Shown here in pieces: positions 1 to 4,979 of a stretch of 5,124 bases of DNA. The stretch is from assembly GCA_002309035.1 (NCBI GenBank), contig DBWT01000028.1:1-5124 (forward strand), read 5' to 3'. Positions within the stretch are counted from its first letter, which is position 1, and every line of letters begins with the position of its first letter. The notes beneath the pieces are model-generated. The model ran no database searches and was not told the DNA's origin. It saw only the letters and a program-made list of their open reading frames with translations. Both the position numbers and the translations under genes were made by a program. The stretch is from Caryophanales bacterium UBA1231 (GTDB taxonomy: Bacteria > Bacillota_I > Bacilli_A > ML615J-28 > CAG-313).

Positions 1-10
1 TTAATAAATT

Positions 11-18
11 TCCTTTCT
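11..18 (-). promoter_or_regulatory. Shine-Dalgarno site of a gene starting off the left edge
   Basis: Read on the minus strand this is AGAAAGGA, a good Shine-Dalgarno sequence, with ten bases left before the window ends. No start codon fits inside the window, so the start most likely lies just past base 1. A putative promoter about 50 bases upstream supports a separate gene downstream of the signal peptidase. What that gene encodes cannot be seen. Confidence 0.5.
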
Positions 19-66
19 AAATATTTGAATAATTTTTAAAATTTTAAAAGTTATTTAAAAATATAT

Positions 67-92
67 ATATTAAATCTGTGGCGATTTAATAT
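67..92. repeat. perfect 10-bp inverted repeat, possible operator or weak terminator
   Basis: The arms ATATTAAATC (67-76) and GATTTAATAT (83-92) are perfect inverted copies around the six-base centre TGTGGC. The repeat lies 28 bases past the signal peptidase stop codon. On the minus strand it is followed by a short TA run and then five T residues, so it could act as a weak intrinsic terminator for that gene, though the stem has only two G-C pairs. It also spans the interval from the -35 to the -10 of the putative promoter at 67-95, the usual place for a dimeric repressor operator. Sequence alone does not separate the two roles. Confidence 0.6.
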
Positions 93-95
93 CAA
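67..95 (-). promoter_or_regulatory. putative sigma-A-type promoter for the gene off the left edge
   Basis: On the minus strand a -35 box TTGATA (bases 95 to 90, five of six consensus matches) is followed by a 17-base spacer and a -10 box TAATAT (bases 72 to 67, four of six matches). The surrounding TA-rich run offers alternative -10 hexamers, so the exact start site is uncertain. The predicted transcript would begin near base 60 and reach the Shine-Dalgarno site at 11-18. An inverted repeat covers almost the whole promoter, which would suit repressor control. Confidence 0.45.
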
Positions 96-119
96 AGTAA
101 GTAAGATAGAAGTTTAGAA

Positions 120-836
120 CTATTCTTCTTTTGATTCTTGTGGTTCTTCAACTTCTTCAGTATTTTCAACTACAGGTTGTTCTTCTGTAGGTTGAGCTTC
201 TTCTGAATTTTGTCCGGCTTTTAGTTTTGCTAGTTCAGCTTCAAGTTCAGCGTTCTTACTTTGTGTTTCTTTGCTCTTTTTGCTGTTTTCAACAAAATAT
301 AGAACACCTATTACCGCAAGAGGTATTACTAATAGAACGATGATGCCTGGAACTGTTTGGAAGAATAATGCAACTTTTCCAAGTCCCGCAAATCTAACGC
401 CAGCGTAAATGCCTTGAATTTGTTCAGGCTTTACTGGATATGGATCATAACCTGGTGAATAATCACCTTTTGTCTCGTATGTTCCATCTTCATGAACTGC
501 TGTAATTCTGTGGGTTACCCACGAACCGTCATGATAAATAAATGTAATAATATCGCCTACTTGTAAGTTAGTAGGGTCTTGGACTTTCTTAACAATGATT
601 AAATCATTTTTATTGAAAGCACCACTAATTGTTTTACCGCTTTTATTTTTTTCGATTGTCATAGAATCAGATACAACAATCAAAGGAGCTCTGTTAAATA
701 CCATCGGTATTTTATCAGGATTAACCCAACTCTTAATGACAATTGTTAAGTTAATAATTATAATAGGTAAAAAGATTGCAATTAGTACGATACCAACAAT
801 ACTTAGGGCACTAAGTTTTTTATTTTCTTTTTCCAT
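120..836 (-). CDS. sipW: signal peptidase I, SipW-like (ER-type)
   Basis: This 238-residue membrane serine protease removes signal peptides from exported proteins at the outer face of the membrane. A first membrane segment spans about 10-34. The catalytic Ser58 sits in a Ser-Asp-Ser-Met box (56-59). His109 in VTHRI (107-111) is the expected general base, and Asp125 lies in the TKGD box (122-125). Histidine in place of the lysine of bacterial LepB/SipS enzymes marks the archaeal/eukaryotic ER-type class to which Bacillus SipW belongs. A second membrane segment lies at about 160-182. It is followed by a 56-residue, presumably cytoplasmic tail with a short Leu/Ala/Glu helix (195-207) and a glutamate-rich end (12 Glu in 211-238), longer than I expect for SipW. 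The ATG start is preceded by AAAGGA at five bases and by its own promoter. SipW enzymes often serve a few dedicated substrates such as TasA-like proteins. None is visible here, so the symbol denotes family, not proven orthology. Confidence 0.88.
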   Translation of the reverse strand: MEKENKKLSALSIVGIVLIAIFLPIIIINLTIVIKSWVNPDKIPMVFNRAPLIVVSDSMTIEKNKSGKTISGAFNKNDLIIVKKVQDPTNLQVGDIITFIYHDGSWVTHRITAVHEDGTYETKGDYSPGYDPYPVKPEQIQGIYAGVRFAGLGKVALFFQTVPGIIVLLVIPLAVIGVLYFVENSKKSKETQSKNAELEAELAKLKAGQNSEEAQPTEEQPVVENTEEVEEPQESKEE

Positions 837-864
837 GATAATCCTTTCATAAACAATATTAATT

Positions 865-906
865 AATGTGGTTAAGATATAGGGGATGTCATCCTAAATC
901 CACATT
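865..906 (-). other. potential 5' leader stem-loop of the signal peptidase mRNA
   Basis: The arms AATGTGG (865-871) and CCACATT (900-906) are perfect 7-bp inverted copies. Inside them a smaller hairpin can form: GGAT (884-887) pairs with ATCC (891-894) around three bases, or alternatively TAGG (880-883) pairs with CCTA (893-896). The predicted transcription start from the promoter at 914-942 falls at about base 907, so the outer stem would begin almost at the mRNA 5' end and finish about 18 bases before the Shine-Dalgarno site. It matches no riboswitch class I recognise. It may stabilise the 5' end, bind a regulator, or be chance in AT-rich DNA. Confidence 0.4.
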
Positions 907-913
907 CTTAAAT

Positions 914-942
914 ATTTTACTAAAAATCATTTAATTTTTCAA
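914..942 (-). promoter_or_regulatory. sigma-A-type promoter of the signal peptidase gene
   Basis: On the minus strand a -35 box TTGAAA (942 to 937), a 17-base spacer and a -10 box TAAAAT (919 to 914) form a near-consensus vegetative promoter. Transcription would start near base 907 and give a leader of about 70 bases. The promoter lies just after the putative terminator of the upstream operon, so the signal peptidase is probably its own transcription unit. Confidence 0.7.
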
Positions 943-963
943 CCCTTTTTGCAAGATAAAACG

Positions 964-987
964 AAAAAAATACGTGAAAACGTTTTT
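964..987 (-). terminator. putative intrinsic terminator of the yqeG operon
   Basis: On the minus strand ACGT (983 to 980) pairs with ACGT (975 to 972) around a TTTC loop. The stem is extended by three A-U pairs beyond one A-A mismatch. The descending arm runs directly into seven T residues (970 to 964). The hairpin is small and partly overlaps the stop codon of the membrane-protein gene, so termination may be inefficient. A separate promoter immediately downstream supports a transcript boundary here. Confidence 0.5.
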
Positions 988-1840
988 ATTTTTTCATGAA
1001 AAAGATGAAAATATTAGTCGTTTTTACTCTTTCTAGGTAATTTTCATCTAACAACTTGATTTGTTTTTCTTTAATTGGAATAACTAATAGGACATGAACT
1101 AATAGATAAAATAGTGGAGATAAGAATAAAACCCAAAGTGTTGAGTTAAGTGAAAATAAACATAAGTACAAGCCAATATATACTAATATCTTACCAAAGC
1201 AATCTGTAAATCTTGCTCTTTTAAAGATACCTTCAGTGGGATATAATTTATCTCTTTCACGATATTTTTGTCTTACCGCAAGCGTATAAATTACGATACC
1301 AACAAGCATAATGATGCAAGCAAGAATGGTTGAAACATTGAAATCATTTGTAAATGTACCTTCACTAAAACAATTGAAAAAGGCAATTAAAGGTAGATTC
1401 ATTAAAAAGACTGTAACCATTCTTAAAACATAATTTAATGAAATGTTGATTAATGGATATAACTTTTTATTCTTAAAATAATCAATGAATCCATCATCAA
1501 TTTGGACATTTCTAAATTTATAGATGTGTGAAATCAATTGAATCAATAACAATATACCTATTGGGATTGTGACAATCAATGTAAGTAAATGATGACTTAA
1601 GATGATATTACAAATGATTAAGGTTGAGGTAGTAGATGCAATTTGGAAAAATTTAATAAATGAATTGTTACTTAAAACCAGAGAAAACAATCCAATAATG
1701 GAAACTAGTGAAGCATTAAATATTAAAAACTTAAGAAGTGTATTAATATTTTCGATTGCTCCAAAAAGAAAGACACTAGTAGATATAGCAGCGGTATATG
1801 TAATAATAAATAAAACAATACCTAATATTTTTCTTTTCAT
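986..1840 (-). CDS. polytopic membrane protein, divergent DUF1295 / steroid 5-alpha-reductase-like
   Basis: This 284-residue protein has about eight hydrophobic segments, roughly 5-27, 35-57, 61-80, 84-106, 135-157, 167-188, 216-232 and 236-256. The C-terminal third (about 196-280) follows the DUF1295 layout: a D-x-x-K stretch, a G-hydrophobic-x-R segment at 204-208, FGxIL-x-x-x-G-hydrophobic-Y at 215-225, an I-P-x-x-E at 254-258 and a closing E-N-Y (266-268). The family signature, typically Arg-His-Pro-Asn-Tyr-x-Gly-Glu, here reads RFTDCFGK (210-217), so the His, Pro, Asn, Tyr and Glu are all replaced. Relatives include reductases and isoprenylcysteine methyltransferases, but those losses make such activity doubtful. 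The ATG has a perfect AAGGAGG Shine-Dalgarno site seven bases upstream, inside the preceding gene, and the two genes overlap by an ATGA. It is the last gene of the operon, where Bacillus has yqeM. Family membership is inferred from pattern only and the function is unknown. Confidence 0.75.
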   Translation of the reverse strand: MKRKILGIVLFIITYTAAISTSVFLFGAIENINTLLKFLIFNASLVSIIGLFSLVLSNNSFIKFFQIASTTSTLIICNIILSHHLLTLIVTIPIGILLLIQLISHIYKFRNVQIDDGFIDYFKNKKLYPLINISLNYVLRMVTVFLMNLPLIAFFNCFSEGTFTNDFNVSTILACIIMLVGIVIYTLAVRQKYRERDKLYPTEGIFKRARFTDCFGKILVYIGLYLCLFSLNSTLWVLFLSPLFYLLVHVLLVIPIKEKQIKLLDENYLERVKTTNIFIFFMKK

Positions 1841-2751
1841 TCGATAACCTCCTTCTTCAAATCATAATAAATACCATCAAGGTTATATTTAAGACGTTCT
1901 TCTTTCACAAAAATATGAACAATGACATTGTTGATATCGATTAAATACCATGTGCTATTTTCTTTGGTATAACCAATAACATCGATATCATTTTCTTCCA
2001 TGATGTCTTTTAAGTGTTCAATCGTAGCTTTAGCTAAACGTTCATTGTTAGCTGTTGCGATAAGAGCATAATCAAAGAATGGTGAAATGTCTTTCGTTTC
2101 ATAACAAATGACATTTGTAAGAAGCGTTGTTCTTAAATAAGTCTTTACCTTATTTAAAATTGGATCAACTAATTTTTGCTTCATATAATATTCATATGCT
2201 TTGATTGTGTTTTGATGAATATAAAGTTTTCTTTTTTTGAGATTTCTAATTGTATAATCTAAGACTTCAAGCATCGCTTGATCAAGATCTTTTAAAGCAA
2301 GATTTTGATAATATTTTAAATCTTTGTAATCTCTTGTATCTTCAGTAACATCAGCTAAGTAAATGACTTTTTCGAAAACCGACATTTGTGGTTTAGCTGT
2401 TGTGTGATACTTAATACCATTTAAAATGTTATCGCTTAAGTCTGGATATTTTTCTTTCAAAAGAATTGGTGCAAGATATGCATGAATGGTATTTGGTGAT
2501 TTAAGTGCTTCTAAATCACTTGGATTGATCTTTTCATACATTTTAATTTGTTTTTCTGTTGAATAGACTTTAGCATAATCGTGAAGAATAGATGCGATTT
2601 TTAATTCTTCTTCGTCTAAGCCTAGTTTTAAGCTTTCATTGATTCTTAAGGCCATATCAACAACAGATAATGAATGCATAAAACGTTTAATGGTTTTATC
2701 ATTTAAACTAAAATGTTCTTCCATTAATGATAAAAATTCATTATACTTCAT
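1837..2751 (-). CDS. YqeK-RsfS fusion: HD-domain Ap4A hydrolase plus ribosome silencing factor
   Basis: The protein has 304 residues counted from the ATG at 2751. Residues 1-191 match YqeK, the HD-domain enzyme that cleaves diadenosine tetraphosphate symmetrically to ADP. Metal-ligand motifs are His26, the His57-Asp58 pair, His90, His116 and Asp134 (in YLADVTEDTRDY, 131-142). Residues about 194-302 match RsfS (Iojap, YqeL), which binds ribosomal protein uL14 on the 50S subunit and blocks subunit joining in starvation. Visible RsfS signatures are DISPFFDY (221-228), ATANNER (232-238), a Trp268 segment and VHIFVKEER (278-286). Both domains look full length with almost no linker, and no stop codon or convincing internal ribosome site separates them (Met190 lacks one). 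An in-frame TTG lies two codons upstream, but the AAGTGG site is nine bases from the ATG and too close to the TTG, so I prefer the ATG. The gene overlaps yqeH by 11 bases and ends in TGA within the next gene's ATGA. Confidence 0.9.
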   Translation of the reverse strand: MKYNEFLSLMEEHFSLNDKTIKRFMHSLSVVDMALRINESLKLGLDEEELKIASILHDYAKVYSTEKQIKMYEKINPSDLEALKSPNTIHAYLAPILLKEKYPDLSDNILNGIKYHTTAKPQMSVFEKVIYLADVTEDTRDYKDLKYYQNLALKDLDQAMLEVLDYTIRNLKKRKLYIHQNTIKAYEYYMKQKLVDPILNKVKTYLRTTLLTNVICYETKDISPFFDYALIATANNERLAKATIEHLKDIMEENDIDVIGYTKENSTWYLIDINNVIVHIFVKEERLKYNLDGIYYDLKKEVIE

Positions 2752-3898
2752 AATCAATATCCACTTTCATTCTCTTAGGAGCATATACTATTACTTCTCC
2801 TGTTCCAACTAAATGAATGAAACCAATACCACTTAACCAAATATTAGCTTCACTATCAATATGATATTCATATGATGTTTGATCATTAATTACATTGAGT
2901 TCATTTTCATTAAATTTGATAGTATCAAAATTACCAATAGATAAAAAAGCACGTTCTTTGTTTTCAAGCTTTGTTCTATGGATGTATAGTTCATTTGATA
3001 CATAGAAGCTTACACTCATCTTTTCTGTTTTAATATCGAGACTTGCAATTTTATCTAATAAAAATGCTTGATTGGAATTTAATTGGAAAGTTTTAGGTTT
3101 TGCTTGACCTTTAAATTCCAAACACTTTAAAGCATTTAAGCTTAAATATGATTTAATATTTAAAGGATTTAAGTATCCTGGTGTATCAACAATGAAGCAT
3201 TTTTCTTTCTTCATGTTTTCACCTATTTCAATATAGATGTTTTGTTTAGTTGTATTTGAGAAGAAAGATGTTGTAAGTAGTTTGTTTGTATCTTTGTCTA
3301 AGGCATAGTGATCAATAATTTGATTAATGAATGTTGATTTACCAACTGATGTTGAACCAATAACAAAAACATGTGTTTTATTAAAACCTTTTTTATTGAT
3401 TGATTCTTTGATTCTTTTCATGACTAAATCAACATTTGATAATTTAGAACTGGAAATGAATAAAATATTTCCTAAGTCTAAGTGATATTTTTGTGCTTCC
3501 TTAGATATAATATCTTCGATTGGTTTTAGCTTTAAGGCTTTTGGATATAAATCACTTTTATTAACAAGAACCCATAATGGGTTGTTTTTAATAATTGTAT
3601 CGATATGTGGCATAAAGCCATTATGAATATCCATCGCATCGATTAACAATAAAACTAATGAATTATGATTTTTAATAACTTCTAGCTTTTGATAGTATTC
3701 ATGATGAAGTTGTTTTGTTTTATTAGCATCCATCAATGTTTCATAATTTTCTAAGCTGTAATCATAATTATGATTTCTAATTTTAAAACATCTTTCACAA
3801 TACATCTTACCTTCAGCATCAGCTGATGGAGGGATGTAACCCAATTGATCTTTAAATTGTGTTTGGAGTTCTACTCCACAACCTAAGCATTTTGACAT
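2741..3898 (-). CDS. yqeH: YqeH, circularly permuted ribosome biogenesis GTPase
   Basis: This 385-residue GTPase is slightly longer than the roughly 366-residue Bacillus protein. YqeH is needed for assembly or stability of the 30S ribosomal subunit. An N-terminal zinc finger has Cys4-x-x-Cys7 and Cys34-x-x-Cys37. The GTPase motifs then occur in permuted order: NKSD (G4, 113-116), SSSK (G5 region, 149-152), the P-loop GSTSVGKST (G1, 181-189), the G2 region with TT at 209-210 and 216-217, and DTPG (G3, 238-241). The C-terminal half contains conserved IHRTKLE (306-312) and the LSGIGF segment (355-360). One oddity is that the usual Pro-Gly-Thr-Thr of G2 reads SNTT (214-217). The ATG is the only possible start, because an in-frame stop lies four codons upstream. 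Its only visible GGAG is 16 bases away, inside yqeG, and the genes overlap by 16 bases, so translation is probably coupled to that of yqeG. Confidence 0.95.
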   Translation of the reverse strand: MSKCLGCGVELQTQFKDQLGYIPPSADAEGKMYCERCFKIRNHNYDYSLENYETLMDANKTKQLHHEYYQKLEVIKNHNSLVLLLIDAMDIHNGFMPHIDTIIKNNPLWVLVNKSDLYPKALKLKPIEDIISKEAQKYHLDLGNILFISSSKLSNVDLVMKRIKESINKKGFNKTHVFVIGSTSVGKSTFINQIIDHYALDKDTNKLLTTSFFSNTTKQNIYIEIGENMKKEKCFIVDTPGYLNPLNIKSYLSLNALKCLEFKGQAKPKTFQLNSNQAFLLDKIASLDIKTEKMSVSFYVSNELYIHRTKLENKERAFLSIGNFDTIKFNENELNVINDQTSYEYHIDSEANIWLSGIGFIHLVGTGEVIVYAPKRMKVDIDYEV

Positions 3899-4422
3899 AT
3901 TTGATTTATTTTATCTCCTATAGTTGGATTTTCTTTTGTGATTTTCTTAATGATTCTTTTTTCTCTTAAACGATTGATTTTGGTATACCACTTTTGGGCT
4001 TTAAAATCGATTGTTTTAACTAAAATGGAATATAAACCTAAATGATTGAAGATTTTAATGTCTGTTAATAATTGATCACCAATTCCAATTGTTTTATTAG
4101 CTTCAATATTATTGTTTTTAATAAACTTCTTGAGTTTACGTTTTAAAGGTTTATTGGCTAAACTCAAATAATTAGTGATTTGAAGATTATTAATAAACTC
4201 TGTTACTCTTTTTTCAGTATTATTAGAAATAATATAGATTCTAAAACCCATTTGTTTTAGATTATTCATTAACTTTTGAATTTGTTCATTAGGGATGTTT
4301 TCTGTGTATTTAGCAAGCGTATTATCTAAATCAAAGACTACTGTATCATAACCATTATTTAATAAAGACTTGTAATCAACCGAAAACACATCCATAAAGC
4401 AATCACTTGGAGTATATTTCAT
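3883..4422 (-). CDS. yqeG: YqeG, HAD-superfamily subfamily IIIA phosphatase
   Basis: This is a 179-residue soluble phosphatase of the YqeG family. HAD motif I is DLDNT (31-35), with nucleophile Asp31 and acid/base Asp33. Motif II is the Ser66 of ISNN (65-68). Motif III is Lys91 in NKPLK. Motif IV is IGDQLLTD (114-121), with Asp116 and Asp121. There is no cap domain insertion, as expected for subfamily IIIA. The physiological substrate is not established as far as I know, although members have been annotated as phosphatidylglycerophosphatase-like because of eukaryotic and cyanobacterial relatives. It is the first gene of the operon. The ATG follows an AGGTG ribosome site closely, and a strong promoter lies about 60 bases upstream. 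The last residues overlap the start of yqeH. In Firmicutes yqeG and yqeH are usually adjacent, which supports both calls. Confidence 0.93.
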   Translation of the reverse strand: MKYTPSDCFMDVFSVDYKSLLNNGYDTVVFDLDNTLAKYTENIPNEQIQKLMNNLKQMGFRIYIISNNTEKRVTEFINNLQITNYLSLANKPLKRKLKKFIKNNNIEANKTIGIGDQLLTDIKIFNHLGLYSILVKTIDFKAQKWYTKINRLREKRIIKKITKENPTIGDKINQICQNA

Positions 4423-4438
4423 AAGACACCTAACCTAA

Positions 4439-4463
4439 AGAATTAATTGATTGAGAATTAATT
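4439..4463. repeat. short direct repeat in the yqeG leader
   Basis: AGAATTAATT occurs twice, at 4439-4448 and 4454-4463, with a 15-base period. Each copy contains the self-complementary core AATTAATT. Both copies lie in the predicted untranslated leader between the promoter at 4484-4512 and the yqeG ribosome site. In such AT-rich sequence this may be chance. A regulator site is possible, but nothing else supports one. Confidence 0.3.
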
Positions 4464-4483
4464 AATTTTTTTATACTTATTAT

Positions 4484-4512
4484 ATTATACCATTTTTTAC
4501 CAAAAAATTCAA
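4484..4512 (-). promoter_or_regulatory. extended -10 promoter of the yqeG operon
   Basis: On the minus strand a -35 box TTGAAT (4512 to 4507), a 17-base spacer and a perfect -10 box TATAAT (4489 to 4484) are present. The -10 is preceded by TGG, giving the extended TGnTATAAT form. Transcription should start near 4477 and leave a leader of about 55 bases. It is the best promoter in the window and fits constitutive expression of an operon for ribosome assembly. It starts about 20 bases after the terminator of the preceding gene. Confidence 0.82.
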
Positions 4513-4531
4513 TCCTATTTTTATTTTTTTT

Positions 4532-4564
4532 AATAAAAGAGCAAGCCTTTTAAAATGGCTTGCT
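4532..4564 (-). terminator. intrinsic terminator after the Dabb-domain gene
   Basis: On the minus strand AGCAAGCC (4564 to 4557) pairs with GGCTTGCT (4547 to 4540) in a perfect 8-bp stem around a nine-base AT loop, followed by C and TTTTATT. The T tract is interrupted by A residues. The stem is by far the most GC-rich element in the area and lies eight bases after the stop codon at 4572. The other strand has no continuous T tract beyond the stem, so the element acts mainly on minus-strand transcripts. Confidence 0.8.
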
Positions 4565-4571
4565 TATATAT

Positions 4572-4865
4572 TTATTCTAAATAATAATCAACGGTAATTG
4601 ATTTTTCAGCAATTTTCTTCATTAAATCTTTGACTTTTGTTTGATGGTATGGATTTACTTGATATTTGTTTAATGCTTCATCATCTTCAAGTAAAACTTC
4701 TAAAGCAATATCATAGCTTCTTTCGCTATGCATAAAATCGATACCAACTTGGATAGCTTTGACTTCTTCAACATTACCCATCATTGAAAGCATGATTTCT
4801 TTAGTATTCAATATTTCTGATTTATATTCTTCTTTGATTTTAAATAAAACAAGATGTTTAATCAT
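4572..4865 (-). CDS. Dabb-family (stress-responsive alpha/beta barrel) small protein
   Basis: This 97-residue protein fits one Dabb domain, a dimeric ferredoxin-like alpha-beta barrel. Family features visible are His4 in the opening strand IKHLVLFKIK, Gly41 in VGIDF, Tyr51-Asp52 at the start of the third strand, Tyr68 and the Pro72-x-His74 motif after the second helix, and the closing VDYY (92-95). Plant relatives include stress-induced proteins and olivetolic acid cyclase. Bacterial members are mostly uncharacterised, so no reaction can be assigned. An AGGAG ribosome site lies eight bases before the ATG. It has terminators on both sides and appears to be a single-gene unit, with no shared operon to suggest a function. 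There is no signal peptide or membrane segment, so a cytosolic location is likely. Confidence 0.85.
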   Translation of the reverse strand: MIKHLVLFKIKEEYKSEILNTKEIMLSMMGNVEEVKAIQVGIDFMHSERSYDIALEVLLEDDEALNKYQVNPYHQTKVKDLMKKIAEKSITVDYYLE

Positions 4866-4903
4866 TTCTTTTTCTCCTATTCATTTAATCATATTAATAA
4901 TAT

Positions 4904-4933
4904 ATCATATTTTGCTTAATCAATAAAACTAAA
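4904..4933 (-). promoter_or_regulatory. tentative promoter of the Dabb-domain gene
   Basis: Between the upstream terminator and this gene the best -10 candidate on the minus strand is TATGAT (4909 to 4904, five of six matches). A poor -35 TTTAGT lies 18 bases away (4933 to 4928). A better -35 hexamer, TTGATT (4923 to 4918), is badly spaced for that -10. A promoter is expected here because a strong terminator precedes the gene, but its exact position is uncertain. Confidence 0.3.
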
Positions 4934-4945
4934 TGATAATGAATT

Positions 4946-4979
4946 AAAAAAGAAAAATAAGCATCAAATGATGCTTATT
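4946..4979 (-). terminator. strong intrinsic terminator of the ABC exporter gene
   Basis: On the minus strand AATAAGCATC (4979 to 4970) pairs perfectly with GATGCTTATT (4965 to 4956), a 10-bp stem around the four-base loop ATTT. It is followed by TTTCTTTTTT. This is a classic rho-independent terminator. The TAA stop codon of the exporter (4977 to 4975) sits inside the ascending arm, so a translating ribosome could cover the hairpin. Confidence 0.9.

Noticed and set aside
20..70. AT-rich tract near the left edge as a possible replication origin or repeat array
   Set aside because: Only short A/T runs and a (TA)n stretch are present. There are no DnaA-box-like repeats, and the tract is explained by an AT-rich intergenic region with a promoter.
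595..852. Plus-strand open frame of about 85 codons opposite the signal peptidase gene
   Set aside because: It lies antisense to a gene with clear catalytic motifs, has no ribosome site that I can see, and its hydrophobic composition is what the complement of this region would give.
1837..1839. TGA read as tryptophan (mycoplasma code) at the end of the YqeK-RsfS gene
   Set aside because: All tryptophans in the window are TGG and no frame has an internal TGA. Reading through would add only a few residues before a TAG. Standard-code termination fits better.
1602..1847. Plus-strand open frame of about 81 codons opposite the DUF1295-like gene
   Set aside because: It is antisense to the N-terminal part of an intact, coupled gene with a perfect Shine-Dalgarno site. 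No family resemblance is visible.
2182..2184. Internal ATG as a separate start for the RsfS domain
   Set aside because: No Shine-Dalgarno sequence precedes it and the frame is continuous from YqeK, so a fusion is the simpler reading.
2752..2757. TTG start two codons upstream for the YqeK-RsfS protein
   Set aside because: The ribosome site would be only about three bases away, whereas the ATG at 2751 has suitable spacing. The extra two residues add nothing recognisable.
4471..4536. T/A homopolymer runs between the Dabb gene and yqeG as a small RNA or phase-variable tract
   Set aside because: The runs are short, interrupted and outside coding sequence. The promoter and terminator already account for this gap.
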